A stretch of 34,894 nucleotides of DNA from JACCZX01 sp038216465 (GCA_038216465.1 JBBQQC010000028.1:1-34894); one strand, 5' to 3'. Shown: positions 15,120 to 23,864, counted from the first letter of the stretch. Translations and numbers: made by a program. The notes: generated by a model not told the origin, from the sequence alone.

Positions 15120-15160
15120 TCACGCAAAACTCCCGCATCAATTTGCGGGAGCTTGCGTGA
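15120..15160 (+). terminator. Long two-part hairpin after the integrase
   Basis: An inner stem CTCCCGCA/TGCGGGAG (15130-15137, 15144-15151) sits inside an outer stem TCACGCAA/TTGCGTGA (15120-15127, 15153-15160) with a small internal bulge. It begins 2 bases after the integrase stop and ends the transcript before the convergent tRNA. No T run follows, so it may act as a barrier, an mRNA-end structure or part of the attachment region. Confidence 0.55.
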
Positions 15161-15182
15161 GGTTCGTATGTAGTTGATTAAT

Positions 15183-15258
<76 letters not shown>

Positions 15259-15270
15259 TTCGTTGTGCGG

Positions 15271-15299
15271 ATTAAACGGACGGCGCTTGAGACTTGCAA
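15271..15299 (-). promoter_or_regulatory. Promoter of tRNA-Phe
   Basis: On the reverse strand TTGCAA (-35, 15299-15294) is followed after exactly 17 bases by TTTAAT (-10, 15276-15271). The mature tRNA begins 12 bases beyond the -10. The discriminator is moderately GC-rich, as usual for stable RNA promoters. Confidence 0.6.
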
Positions 15300-15368
15300 T
15301 TTCGCCATCGCGAAGGGCGCGAAGTATAGCTTGAGGGTTCCGTGCGAGCGGCATAATCGCCCGCTCTG

Positions 15369-16553
15369 ATGGTGACTTCGTCGTTCGATGTCGCGGTCGT
15401 CGGTACCGGCATTCCGGGCATGGCGACTGCGCTGGGATTTGCACAGCAGGGCCTCAGCGTTGTGCTGATCGGCCCACGCCCGCAGCCACATCTGGCAACG
15501 CGCAGCTCGCGGTTTGATCCGCGCGTCTATGCGCTAGCTTCGGCCAGTATCGCGCTGCTCGAAACGTTGGGTGTTTGGACCAGCGTCGACCCGCAGCGCG
15601 TCAGTGCGGTCGAGCACATGCGGGTGTTCGGCGATGAAGGGCGGCAGCTGACGTTTGACTCCTATAGCGCGACGGTCGAACGGCTGGCAACGATCGTTGA
15701 GGAAAGCGAGTTGCTGCGCGTGCTGGACGCAGCGTGCGGGTTTCAGCCCGCGATCAAGCGGGTGCAGTCCACCTTCGCTTCGTTGAGTGCTCAGCCGGAC
15801 GCGCTGACCTGTAGCTTCGAAGACGGCGCCACAATTGCTGCGAAGCTGCTGGTCGGCGCTGACGGTGCGGGCTCTGCGGTGCGCGCCGCTGCCGGCATCA
15901 GCGCCAGCGTTAAGCCATACGGTCAGACAGCGGTGGTAGCCAATTTCGCAGCCACGCGTCCGCATTTGAATACGGCATGGCAGTGGTTTACCGACGAAGG
16001 TGTGGTTGCCTTGCTGCCGTTGCCAGGCGACCACCTGTCGCTGGTGTGGTCGGCTCCTGAAGCGCTGGCGACCGAACTGGCAGTGCTCAGCGCCGTCGAG
16101 TTCGCGCGCCGCGTCAGCCAACGCGTGTCGACCGAGGCGGCAAGTCCAATCGGCGAATTGCGCACGGTGGGTGCAGCACATACATTCCCGCTGCGGCAGA
16201 TGACGGTTTCGAGGTTGATTGCAGCGCGCCTGGCGCTGGTGGGCGACGCGGCGCACGTGATTCATCCACTGGCGGGCCAGGGTCTGAATCTCGGCTTGCA
16301 GGATGTCGCGCTGCTGCTTGAAGTTGTGCGGGCGCGGGAAGCGTTTCGCGACGTTGGCGATGTTGCCGTACTACGGCGCTACGAAAGAGGGCGCGCCGAG
16401 GCGCATGGCCTGATGCGCTTTACGACCGATTCGCTGGCCCAGCTGTTTGGGTTCGATGATCCGGTGGTGCGCCGGCTTCGCAACGCAGGGCTGGCTGCGT
16501 TAAACCGCCTGAGTCCGCTAAAAAACGCCTTAATTCGCCGGGCGCTCGGTTGA
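15369..16553 (+). CDS. UbiH/VisC-family FAD-dependent hydroxylase
   Basis: This 394-residue flavoprotein monooxygenase belongs to the ubiquinone-biosynthesis hydroxylase family, which adds hydroxyls to the polyprenyl-phenol ring. It shows the N-terminal dinucleotide fold FDVAVVGTGIPGMATAL, RVYALASASIALLETLGVW, the central LLVGADGAGSAVR and the second FAD motif ALVGDAAHVIHPLAGQGLNLGLQD. The first glycine motif has GTGIPG where GAGPAG-type is common. Which ring position it acts on (UbiH, UbiI, UbiF or UbiM) cannot be told from sequence alone. ATG 15369 has no strong ribosome binding site. dsbC follows 89 bases downstream in the same direction. Confidence 0.85.
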   Translation: MVTSSFDVAVVGTGIPGMATALGFAQQGLSVVLIGPRPQPHLATRSSRFDPRVYALASASIALLETLGVWTSVDPQRVSAVEHMRVFGDEGRQLTFDSYSATVERLATIVEESELLRVLDAACGFQPAIKRVQSTFASLSAQPDALTCSFEDGATIAAKLLVGADGAGSAVRAAAGISASVKPYGQTAVVANFAATRPHLNTAWQWFTDEGVVALLPLPGDHLSLVWSAPEALATELAVLSAVEFARRVSQRVSTEAASPIGELRTVGAAHTFPLRQMTVSRLIAARLALVGDAAHVIHPLAGQGLNLGLQDVALLLEVVRAREAFRDVGDVAVLRRYERGRAEAHGLMRFTTDSLAQLFGFDDPVVRRLRNAGLAALNRLSPLKNALIRRALG

Positions 16554-16642
16554 ACTGGATCAACGGCGGGTGGTCTACTCTTGCGGCTCGCCTGCCCTCG
16601 CTACACTCCGCGGGTCACCGCCTGGATGCCGGAGAACACCAC

Positions 16643-17395
16643 ATGAACCGCTTGATTCGATTCGCTGCGATCGCCACCTCGTTCGCTTGCTCGATAGCGC
16701 TGGCGCAGACGTCGATGAAGCCGGCCGACAGCAAGAACGCACCGGCTGCCGGCAGCCCCGAGGCGCAGGTTGCTGCGCGCTTCGCCGAGAAGTCCGGCGG
16801 ACAGAAGCCCGATCAAATCTTCAAAGGTCGCGGCGGTCTGTATGAAGTGCTGATCGGTGGCCAGATCTATTACGTCGATTCCGACGTGTCGTTCGTGATC
16901 GCCGGGCGCATGTTCGATCCGCGTACGCGCGAGGATCTGACGCAGAAGCGGCTCGATGTCGCACTGAAGGTCGATTTCAAATCACTGCCGCTCGATCGTG
17001 CGGTGAAAACCGTGCGCGGCGACGGCTCGCGCGTGCTGGTGACGTTCGAAGACCCGAACTGCGGCTACTGCAAGCGGCTGTGGCAGAACATGGGCGAGTT
17101 GAAAAACGTGACGATCTACACGTTCCTGTTTCCGATCCTGTCACCCGACTCAATGGAGAAATCCAAGGCGATCTGGTGCTCAAAGGACCGGGCGGCCAGC
17201 TGGCAGGATCACATGGTGCAGAACAAATCGCCCGCGGCGGCCGACTGCAATAATCCGCTGGAGCAAAACGTAGCCCTCGGCCACGAGCTCGGAATCAACG
17301 GCACCCCGACGCTCATTTTTGCCGATGGCACTCGCACCGCAGGCGCCTTGCCGGTGCCTGCGATCGAACAACGCCTGGCGGCCGTCAAGAAGTAG
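16643..17395 (+). CDS. dsbC: Thiol:disulfide interchange protein DsbC-like
   Basis: This 250-residue periplasmic disulfide isomerase corrects wrong disulfides in exported proteins and is kept reduced by DsbD. It has a signal peptide (RLIRFAAIATSFACSIALAQ), an N-terminal dimerisation region ending around YYVDSDVSFVIAGRMFD, and a C-terminal thioredoxin fold. The active site is CGYC at 140-143 within FEDPNCGYCKRLW, and the cis-proline loop is GINGTPTLIF. A second Cys pair (WCSKD and ADCNN) matches the structural disulfide of DsbC. ATG 16643 has GGAG 8 bases upstream and gives the leader directly; the frame upstream is not coding. Confidence 0.93.
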   Translation: MNRLIRFAAIATSFACSIALAQTSMKPADSKNAPAAGSPEAQVAARFAEKSGGQKPDQIFKGRGGLYEVLIGGQIYYVDSDVSFVIAGRMFDPRTREDLTQKRLDVALKVDFKSLPLDRAVKTVRGDGSRVLVTFEDPNCGYCKRLWQNMGELKNVTIYTFLFPILSPDSMEKSKAIWCSKDRAASWQDHMVQNKSPAAADCNNPLEQNVALGHELGINGTPTLIFADGTRTAGALPVPAIEQRLAAVKK

Positions 17396-17408
17396 GCGGT
17401 AAAAGCCC

Positions 17409-18677
17409 TCAGCGCTTAGGCAGTAGCGATTCGGGCGGCGTGCCTTTGGGCACGAGCACCCAAGCCTGACCCTCGTGCTTTTGGCGGCCGGCGCGCTCCG
17501 CTGCGGCCGGGCCGAATCCCCAGAAAAAGTCGAATCGCAGCGGCCCGCGAATCGCGCCGCCGGTGTCCTGCGCCATCATCGGCCGCACGATCGGTGCCTG
17601 CGTGTTCGGATCAGTTGTCGCCAGTATGACTGGCGCGCCGAGCGGAATGAAGCGTGCATCAGCGGCCAGTGAATAGCCGGGCGTCAGCGCAACGCCGAGC
17701 GCTCCGATGGGCCCGGCGTTCACATTACCCAGCGGCAGCTCGCGAAAGAAGACGAAGCTTGAGTTGTAGTTCAGCGCCTCTTTCAAGCGCGTCGGATTGC
17801 GTTGCGCCCACGTCTTGATACCCTGCATCGAAGCCTGATCGATCGTCATCTGGCCTTGATCGACTAACCAGCGCCCCAGTGATCGATACGGATGGCCGTT
17901 CTGGTCGGCATAGCCCACCCGCACGGTGACGCCGTCGTCGAGCTGAACCCGGCCCGAACCCTGTATCTGCAGAAAAAACGCCTCGATCGAGTCGTCGACC
18001 CACAGCAATTCCTGTCCCGCGAGCGCATTTGCTCCGGTGATTTCGGCGCGCGTCGCATAGGGAACGATGCGGCGGCCCTGTAGCTTGCCGCGCAAGCGCA
18101 TGTTCGATAGCTCCGGATAAACCGATCCGAGATCGACCATGATCAGATCATCGGGCACGCGGTAAAGCGGCACCACATATTTGTCGGTGCGCACACGGCT
18201 GCCATGCAGCAGAGGCTCGTAGTAGCCGGTCACGAGACCGCTGTTGCTATTGCTCACGTCAGCTTCCGTGAGGCGATAGGCGTCGAAGCGCGAAGCGAAA
18301 AACGCACGCACCGCTGCGCCGTCGCGCGCGTCGACGGCCAGTGTCTGCGCGCACACCTCGCGCCAGGCGTCGCGTCGCGCCAGCGCGCTGCAAGAGTTCA
18401 GGAAGGCCGGCCATGCGCCGGCCCAATCGTCCGGCGAGACGACAGGCAGCGCATCGATGGCAACACGCTCATAACCGGCACGCGTCTGCGCCGCGGTGGG
18501 CTGAGCTGCAGGCGGCGGCGTTACGGTGGGTGAGGGCGGAGCAACAACGGAAGACGGGGATGGAGTGCGCGGGCTGGCCGGGGGTATCGGCGGCGCAGGC
18601 ACGGTTGCACACCCCACCACCCCGAGCCAGGCAAACGCAAAACTACAATGGCGCCATGAACGCCGACGACCAGCCAT
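17409..18677 (-). CDS. mltA: Membrane-bound lytic murein transglycosylase A
   Basis: MltA cleaves the glycan strands of peptidoglycan at the inner face of the outer membrane. The 422-residue product has a lipoprotein signal (lipobox GVVGC, Cys23), then a Pro/Ala-rich linker of about 45 residues. The MltA domain follows (SGLVTGYYEPLLHGS, VPLYRVPDDLI), and a C-terminal 3D domain carries the conserved aspartates in MAQDTGGAIRGPLRFDFFWG. The Pro-rich linker is long and low in complexity, and is probably a flexible spacer. Its start overlaps the start of the divergent microprotein gene, and it converges on dsbC with only 13 bases between the stops. Confidence 0.94.
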   Translation of the reverse strand: MAGRRRSWRHCSFAFAWLGVVGCATVPAPPIPPASPRTPSPSSVVAPPSPTVTPPPAAQPTAAQTRAGYERVAIDALPVVSPDDWAGAWPAFLNSCSALARRDAWREVCAQTLAVDARDGAAVRAFFASRFDAYRLTEADVSNSNSGLVTGYYEPLLHGSRVRTDKYVVPLYRVPDDLIMVDLGSVYPELSNMRLRGKLQGRRIVPYATRAEITGANALAGQELLWVDDSIEAFFLQIQGSGRVQLDDGVTVRVGYADQNGHPYRSLGRWLVDQGQMTIDQASMQGIKTWAQRNPTRLKEALNYNSSFVFFRELPLGNVNAGPIGALGVALTPGYSLAADARFIPLGAPVILATTDPNTQAPIVRPMMAQDTGGAIRGPLRFDFFWGFGPAAAERAGRQKHEGQAWVLVPKGTPPESLLPKR

Positions 18678-18771
18678 GTGGCTAATTCTGCTTGAAGCCG
18701 GGCTGGCGGTGGCGCTGCTGGTCTTTATCGTCGGGTGGACGATGTTCGACAGGCCGAAAAAAAGGGATTAG
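18676..18771 (+). CDS. 31-residue single-helix membrane microprotein
   Basis: The frame MWLILLEAGLAVALLVFIVG forms one membrane helix, followed by WTMFDRPKKRD, a basic tail expected on the cytoplasmic side. It fills exactly the gap between mltA and apaG. Its ATG shares the palindromic CATG at 18675-18678 with the divergent mltA ATG, and its TAG overlaps the convergent apaG stop by 3 bases. A nine-codon frame, MNADDQPCG, starts at 18656 and ends inside it, which could couple translation since there is no clear ribosome binding site. Function is unknown; peptides of this kind often attach to membrane complexes. Confidence 0.55.
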   Translation: MWLILLEAGLAVALLVFIVGWTMFDRPKKRD

Positions 18772-19142
18772 TGCAGCGTTCGCGGCATCGACAGCACGAA
18801 TTCCGGAATGCTCGCTTCGAACTGCGTACCGTCGGCGCCCACGCACTTATAGGTTCCGCGCATCGACCCGACCGGCGTCGGCAGCGGGCATCCGCTGGTG
18901 TACTCGAAGGCCTCTCCAGGTTGCAGGATCGGCTGTTCACCGACCACGCCGTCGCCCTCGACTTCCTCGATCTTGTTATTGGCGTCCGTAATGATCCAGT
19001 GACGCGAGATCAACTGCGCGGTTGCATCGCCGATGTTCTTGATCGTGACGGTGTACGCGAACATAAAGCACTCTTCGCCCGGGTCGGAATAGTCGGGCAG
19101 GAACTGCGGGCGTACGGTAACCGCGAACAGATACTTGGCCAT
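18768..19142 (-). CDS. apaG: ApaG domain protein
   Basis: The 124-residue protein matches ApaG in length and layout: MAKYLFAVTVRPQFLPDYSD, then the fibronectin-III-like beta sandwich with FAYTVTIKNIGDATAQLISRHW, and the conserved GVVGEQPILQPGEAFEYTSG and PVGSMRGTYKCVG. ApaG was named for effects on cobalt and magnesium resistance and diadenosine tetraphosphate levels; its molecular function is unsettled. The ATG lies 62 bases from the divergent rpe start, so both promoters must be in or near that short gap. Placement beside rpe is usual in Burkholderiales. Confidence 0.95.
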   Translation of the reverse strand: MAKYLFAVTVRPQFLPDYSDPGEECFMFAYTVTIKNIGDATAQLISRHWIITDANNKIEEVEGDGVVGEQPILQPGEAFEYTSGCPLPTPVGSMRGTYKCVGADGTQFEASIPEFVLSMPRTLH

Positions 19143-19204
19143 TGGCGTTGAGCAGGTTGATGGTAGGACTGACCCTTAGAATAAACGCAGCCGCCGAGGT
19201 TCCG

Positions 19205-19897
19205 ATGACCACAACAAAGTACCGAATCGCCCCCAGCATTTTGTCTGCCGACTTCGCGCGGCTGGGCGAGGAGGTCAAGTCCGTGATCGCGGCCGGCGCC
19301 GACTGGATTCATTTCGACGTTATGGATAACCACTATGTGCCGAATCTGACGATCGGGCCTCTGGTGTGCGAGGCGATACGTCCGCTGGTCGACGTACCGA
19401 TCGACGTGCACTTGATGGTCAAGCCGGTCGACCGCATCGTGCCTGATTTTGCCAAAGCGGGTGCCAGCGTCATCACATTCCATCCCGAGGCATCCGAGCA
19501 TATCGATCGCACGCTGTCGCTGATACGCGAATCCGGCTGCAAGGCGGGGCTGGTGTTCAACCCTGCAACGCCGCTGGTCTACATGGACCACGTGATGGAC
19601 AAGCTGGATGTGGTGCTGCTGATGTCGGTCAACCCGGGTTTCGGCGGGCAGGCGTTTATCAAGGAATCGCTGCGCAAGGTGGCGTCGGCGCGTGCAAAGG
19701 TCGACGCGTACAAGAAAGCCAGCGGGCGCGAGATCCTGATCGAGATCGACGGCGGCGTGAAGGTCGACAACATTGCAGAAATCGCGCGCGCCGGCGCCGA
19801 CACTTTCGTTGCCGGCAGCGCGATTTTCGGCGCTCGCGACGGTGACGGTGGCTATGTAGGCGTGATGCGCCGTTTGCGTGATGCGCTTGCCGCATGA
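19205..19897 (+). CDS. rpe: Ribulose-phosphate 3-epimerase
   Basis: Rpe interconverts ribulose 5-phosphate and xylulose 5-phosphate in the pentose phosphate and Calvin pathways. The 230-residue TIM barrel shows IAPSILSADFARLG (substrate Ser and catalytic Asp region), WIHFDVMDNHYVPNLT (metal His and Asp), DVHLMVKPVD, LMSVNPGFGGQAF and EIDGGVKVDN (second catalytic Asp), then AGSAIFGA. ATG 19205 has GAGG about 5 bases upstream; the longer frame back to 19142 overlaps apaG and lacks family similarity. The stop overlaps gph by 4 bases. Confidence 0.97.
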   Translation: MTTTKYRIAPSILSADFARLGEEVKSVIAAGADWIHFDVMDNHYVPNLTIGPLVCEAIRPLVDVPIDVHLMVKPVDRIVPDFAKAGASVITFHPEASEHIDRTLSLIRESGCKAGLVFNPATPLVYMDHVMDKLDVVLLMSVNPGFGGQAFIKESLRKVASARAKVDAYKKASGREILIEIDGGVKVDNIAEIARAGADTFVAGSAIFGARDGDGGYVGVMRRLRDALAA

Positions 19898-20580
19898 CGC
19901 GGCGCTTCGTTGCGCGCGCTGTTCTTATCGATCTCGATGGCACGCTGGTCGACTCGTTGCCGGATATCGCGCGCGCTGCCAATGCGATGCGCGCTGAACT
20001 CGGCCTTGATGAGCTGCCGGTGAGTTGTGTCGCGTCGTATGTCGGCAAGGGAGTCGATGTGCTGGTGCATCGGATGCTGACCCAGACGATGGACGATCCA
20101 GCGCCGCCGGAAGTCTTCGAACTCGGCAGGCAATCGTTCCACCGGCACTACGGGCAGGTCAACGGCAACGAGTCGCGCGTCTATCCGGGAGTTAAGCAAG
20201 CTTTGGAAGATCTGCGCGGCAAGGCAATCGCGCTCGCCTGCGTTACTAACAAGCCGCGCTCGTTCACGTTGCATCTGCTCGAACGCACGAATCTAAGAGG
20301 GGCGTTTAACTCGATCGTCAGCGGCGACGACACGCGCCAAAAAAAACCGCACGGCGAGCCCATGCTGCATGCATGCGCGCTGCTCGACGTGGCGGCAGCC
20401 GATGCGATCGTCGTGGGGGATTCCGAAAACGACCTGCTGTCGGCGCGCGCTGCTGGCTGCCGCATGATCGTCGTCGAGACCGGCTACAACGAAGGAAAAT
20501 CGGTATCGGACCTAAGCGCCGATGCTATAGTGCCCTCGCTTCTGGACGCGGCGCGCTTAATCGAGCCGCACTTCTCTTAG
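19894..20580 (+). CDS. gph: Phosphoglycolate phosphatase
   Basis: Gph removes phosphate from 2-phosphoglycolate, made by DNA repair or Rubisco. The 228-residue HAD enzyme shows motif I LIDLDGTLVDSLPDIA with the nucleophile Asp, a helical cap with SYVGKGVDVLVHRML, motif II CVTNKP, the motif III Lys in QKKPHGEP and motif IV VVGDSENDLLSARAAG. The ATGA overlap with rpe indicates a shared transcript and coupled translation. The rpe-gph-trpE order is a common betaproteobacterial arrangement. Confidence 0.96.
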   Translation: MTRRFVARAVLIDLDGTLVDSLPDIARAANAMRAELGLDELPVSCVASYVGKGVDVLVHRMLTQTMDDPAPPEVFELGRQSFHRHYGQVNGNESRVYPGVKQALEDLRGKAIALACVTNKPRSFTLHLLERTNLRGAFNSIVSGDDTRQKKPHGEPMLHACALLDVAAADAIVVGDSENDLLSARAAGCRMIVVETGYNEGKSVSDLSADAIVPSLLDAARLIEPHFS

Positions 20581-20684
20581 CTCGAAACCGATGCCATTTT
20601 TTTGCGAGATCCGCCAACTTTTCCTTGGTGCTTCACGAGCCCGAGGAGCTTGGCTGTGGCGTAGCTAACACTCAGCTGAACGCT

Positions 20685-20700
20685 GCCGTGCACGCACGGC
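20685..20700. promoter_or_regulatory. Short palindrome ahead of trpE
   Basis: GCCGTGC and GCACGGC are exact reverse complements with a 2-base centre, in the 180-base gph-trpE gap, about 60 bases before the trpE ATG. No T run follows. No Trp-rich leader peptide is visible in the gap, so classical attenuation is not supported; a repressor or structure site is possible. Confidence 0.35.
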
Positions 20701-20760
20701 ACTCGCCCACTGCTTACCAACCTGCCGCACCTTCCGCGGCACTGCAATCGGTTTCATCGC

Positions 20761-22248
20761 ATGACTGAACTCGAATTCAAGGCGCTCGCGGCGCAAGGCT
20801 ACAACCGCATTCCGCTGATCGCGGAGAGTTTCGCCGACCTTGAGACGCCGCTATCGCTCTACCTGAAGCTCGCCAACGAGCCGAATACGTTTCTGCTCGA
20901 GTCGGTGGTCGGCGGCGAGCGCTTCGGACGCTATTCATTCATCGGTCTGGCCGCACGCACGGCGATTCGTTCATTCATCCGAGCCGATCGCACAACGACT
21001 GAAACGGTCGAGAGCGGCGTCGTGACGCAGGCGGTCGATGGTGACCCACTGGCCGCTGTGCGGCGCTACTTCGAACAGTTCAAGGTGGCGGTGCGTCCGG
21101 GGCTGCCGCGCTTCGCCGGAGGGTTGGCGGGTTATTTCGGTTACGACACGGTGCGCGTCATCGAGAAGAAGCTGGCGCGGCCCAAGCCCGATGACATCGG
21201 CGTGCCCGACATCCTGCTTTTGCTCGCTGAAGAAATTGCGGTGATCGACAATCTAGCGGGCCGCATTTACCTGATCGTGTACGCGGACCCGCGCCAGGGC
21301 GAGGCATACGCGCGCGCGCGCCAGCGATTGCGTGAATTGAAGTCCCGGCTGTATCGCCCGATCGAACCTCCGCACGCGCGCGCCAGTGTGCGACGCGAGG
21401 AGTACCGCGAGCTTGCAAAGAACGACTATCTGCGATCGGTCGCGCGCGCGAAGGAATACATCGTCGCCGGCGACGTGATGCAGGTGCAACTCGGTCAGCG
21501 TATTCGCAAGCCGTACGCGGATTCACCGCTGTCGCTGTATCGCGCGTTGCGAACCCTGAACCCGTCGCCGTACATGTACTTCTACAACTTCGGCGATTTC
21601 CATGTGGTCGGCGCCTCGCCGGAGATCCTGGTGCGCAGCGAAGACCGGCAGGGCAAGCGGTTTGTCGCGATTCGACCAATCGCCGGCACGCGTCCGCGCG
21701 GCGCGACGCCCGACCAGGACGACGCGCTGGCGGCAGAGCTGCTGGCGGACCCGAAGGAACGCGCCGAGCATTTGATGCTGATCGATCTGGCGCGCAACGA
21801 TATCGGCCGCATCGTCGAGACTGGCAGCGTCAGGGTCACGGAACAGTACGTGATCGAAAAGTATTCGCACGTGCAGCATCTGGTCAGTCACGTCGAAGGC
21901 GCGCTCAAGCCCGGGATGAACAATTTCGATGTGCTGCGCGCGACGTTTCCCGCGGGCACGCTGACCGGCGCGCCCAAGGTGCGCGCGATGGAGATCATCG
22001 ACGAACTGGAGCCCGTAAAGCGTGGCATCTACGGCGGCGCGGTCGGGTACTTGAGCTTCGCGGGCGACATGGACCTGGCGATCGCGATTCGGACCGCCGT
22101 CGTCAAGGGCAATATGCTGTTCGTGCAGGCGGCCGCCGGCGTCGTCGCCGACTCCGTCGCTGAAAACGAATGGAAGGAAACCGAGGTCAAGGCGCGCGCC
22201 GTGTTACGCGCGGCGGAGCAGGTCGAGGACGGATTCGAGGCCGACTAG
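20761..22248 (+). CDS. trpE: Anthranilate synthase component I
   Basis: TrpE makes anthranilate from chorismate with ammonia supplied by TrpG, the first step to tryptophan. The 495-residue protein has the N-terminal regulatory region with FLLESVVGGERFGRYSFIG; LLES is the known tryptophan feedback site. The chorismate-binding domain follows, with VMQVQLGQRI, SPEILVR, RPIAGTRPRG, LIDLARNDIGR, FPAGTLTGAPKVRAMEII and GGAVGYLSF. No ribosome binding site of note precedes ATG 20761. The TAG stop directly abuts the trpG ATG, so the subunits should be translated together. Confidence 0.97.
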   Translation: MTELEFKALAAQGYNRIPLIAESFADLETPLSLYLKLANEPNTFLLESVVGGERFGRYSFIGLAARTAIRSFIRADRTTTETVESGVVTQAVDGDPLAAVRRYFEQFKVAVRPGLPRFAGGLAGYFGYDTVRVIEKKLARPKPDDIGVPDILLLLAEEIAVIDNLAGRIYLIVYADPRQGEAYARARQRLRELKSRLYRPIEPPHARASVRREEYRELAKNDYLRSVARAKEYIVAGDVMQVQLGQRIRKPYADSPLSLYRALRTLNPSPYMYFYNFGDFHVVGASPEILVRSEDRQGKRFVAIRPIAGTRPRGATPDQDDALAAELLADPKERAEHLMLIDLARNDIGRIVETGSVRVTEQYVIEKYSHVQHLVSHVEGALKPGMNNFDVLRATFPAGTLTGAPKVRAMEIIDELEPVKRGIYGGAVGYLSFAGDMDLAIAIRTAVVKGNMLFVQAAAGVVADSVAENEWKETEVKARAVLRAAEQVEDGFEAD

Positions 22249-22833
22249 ATGCTGTTGATGATCGATAACTATGACAGCTTCACCTACAACCTCGTGCAGT
22301 ATTTAGGCGAGCTGGGCGAAGACGTGCGTGTCGCGCGCAACGACGAGATCTCGCTGGACGAGATCGAGCGGCTGGCCCCGGCGCGTATCTGTATTTCTCC
22401 GGGCCCGTGTTCACCGAATGAAGCCGGCATTTCGCTGGCGCTGCTGCAGCGCTTCGCCGGGCACACGCCGATTCTCGGCGTGTGCCTGGGGCACCAGGCG
22501 ATCGGGCAGGCTTTTGGCGGCAAGGTCGTCCACGCGCAGACACTGATGCACGGGAAGGTTTCGCCGATCGAGCACGCTTCGTCCGGTGTATTTGCGAATC
22601 TGCCGAATCGCTTCGGCGCCGCGCGTTATCACTCACTCGCCGTCGAGCGAGCGACGTTGCCCGCCTGTCTTGAGATCACGGCGTGGACCGACGATGGTGA
22701 AATCATGGGCTTGCGGCACCGCTCGCTGCCGGTCGAAGGCGTGCAATTCCATCCGGAGTCGATCGCGACCGAGCATGGCCACGCACTATTGAAAAACTTT
22801 TTGCGAATGTCGGAGGCGGGCGTATGTCGATAG
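22249..22833 (+). CDS. trpG: Anthranilate synthase component II (glutamine amidotransferase)
   Basis: TrpG releases ammonia from glutamine for TrpE; in some bacteria the same protein also serves 4-aminobenzoate synthesis. The 194-residue class I amidotransferase shows MIDNYDSFTYNLVQYLGELG, ISPGPCSPNEAG, the nucleophile Cys in GVCLGHQAIGQAFGG, YHSLAVE and the catalytic His/Glu in VQFHPESIATEHG. It starts immediately after trpE, and its last 10 bases overlap trpD. Confidence 0.97.
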   Translation: MLLMIDNYDSFTYNLVQYLGELGEDVRVARNDEISLDEIERLAPARICISPGPCSPNEAGISLALLQRFAGHTPILGVCLGHQAIGQAFGGKVVHAQTLMHGKVSPIEHASSGVFANLPNRFGAARYHSLAVERATLPACLEITAWTDDGEIMGLRHRSLPVEGVQFHPESIATEHGHALLKNFLRMSEAGVCR

Positions 22834-23855
22834 CACCAACCGAAGCGTTGGTTCGATGCATCGAGCATCGCGAAATTTTTCAGGACGAAATGCTGTCGCT
22901 ATGGCGGCGGCTGATGAGCGGCGAACTGACGCCGGTGCAGATCGCGGCGCTGACGATGGGCTTGCGGGTCAAGAAGGAAACGATCGGAGAGATTGCGGCG
23001 GCGGCGCAGATCATGCGCGAGTTCGCGACCAAGGTGGAATTGACCGATCGCACGCATCTGGTCGATCTGTGCGGCACCGGCGGCGATTCGGCCGGGACCT
23101 TCAATATCTCGACTGCCTCGATGTTTGTCGCCGCCGCGGCCGGCGCACGCGTTGCCAAGCACGGCGGCCGCAGCGTTTCGTCGGGGTCGGGTAGCGCCGA
23201 CGTACTCGAAGCGTTGGGCGCAAAAATCACCTTGACGCCCGCGCAGGTAACCGAGTGCATCGAGGCCACCGGCATCGGCTTCATGTTCGCGCCGAATCAT
23301 CACGCCGCGATGAAGCATGCAGCACCCGTGCGCAAGGAACTCGGTGTGCGCACGATTTTCAATCTGCTCGGGCCATTGACGAATCCGGCGGGTGCGCCGA
23401 ACCAGATGATGGGCGTCTTTCATCCCGATCTGGTCGGTATTCAGGTGCGGGTGCTGCAGCAGCTCGGGTCGAATCACGTGCTGACGTTGTACGGCAAGGA
23501 CGGCATGGACGAAGTTTCACTGGGCGCTGCGACGATGGTCGGGGAGCTGAAGGACGGCGTCGTGCACGAATACGAAATTCATCCGGAGGATTTCGGTCTT
23601 GATATGGTGTCGAACCGCGGCTTGAAAGTGGCCAACGCTACCGAGTCGAAAGCGATGGTGCTCGCCGCGCTCGACAACGTCGAGGGTACCCCGCGCGAGA
23701 TCGTGATTCTGAACGCCGGCGTTGCTTTGTACGCAGCCAATGTCGCTGACTCGATCGGCGACGGCATCAGTCGCGCTCGCGCTGCGGTCGCAAGCGGGGC
23801 GGCGAGGAAAGTGCTGGGCCATTTTGTAGCAACCACGCAGAAGCTGGCGTCGTGA
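22824..23855 (+). CDS. trpD: Anthranilate phosphoribosyltransferase
   Basis: TrpD joins anthranilate to PRPP in the second tryptophan step. The 343-residue protein has the helical N-terminal domain with LTPVQIAALTMGLRVK, the PRPP and magnesium sites LCGTGGDSAGTFNIST and VAKHGGRSVSSGSGSADVLEALG, and FMFAPNHHAAMKHAAPVRKELGVRTIFNLLGPLTNPA for anthranilate. It is a separate polypeptide, not fused to trpG. ATG 22824 lies inside the end of trpG (10-base overlap), giving coupled translation. trpC follows after 9 bases. Confidence 0.97.
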   Translation: MSIAPTEALVRCIEHREIFQDEMLSLWRRLMSGELTPVQIAALTMGLRVKKETIGEIAAAAQIMREFATKVELTDRTHLVDLCGTGGDSAGTFNISTASMFVAAAAGARVAKHGGRSVSSGSGSADVLEALGAKITLTPAQVTECIEATGIGFMFAPNHHAAMKHAAPVRKELGVRTIFNLLGPLTNPAGAPNQMMGVFHPDLVGIQVRVLQQLGSNHVLTLYGKDGMDEVSLGAATMVGELKDGVVHEYEIHPEDFGLDMVSNRGLKVANATESKAMVLAALDNVEGTPREIVILNAGVALYAANVADSIGDGISRARAAVASGAARKVLGHFVATTQKLAS

Positions 23856-23864
23856 GACACGGGT

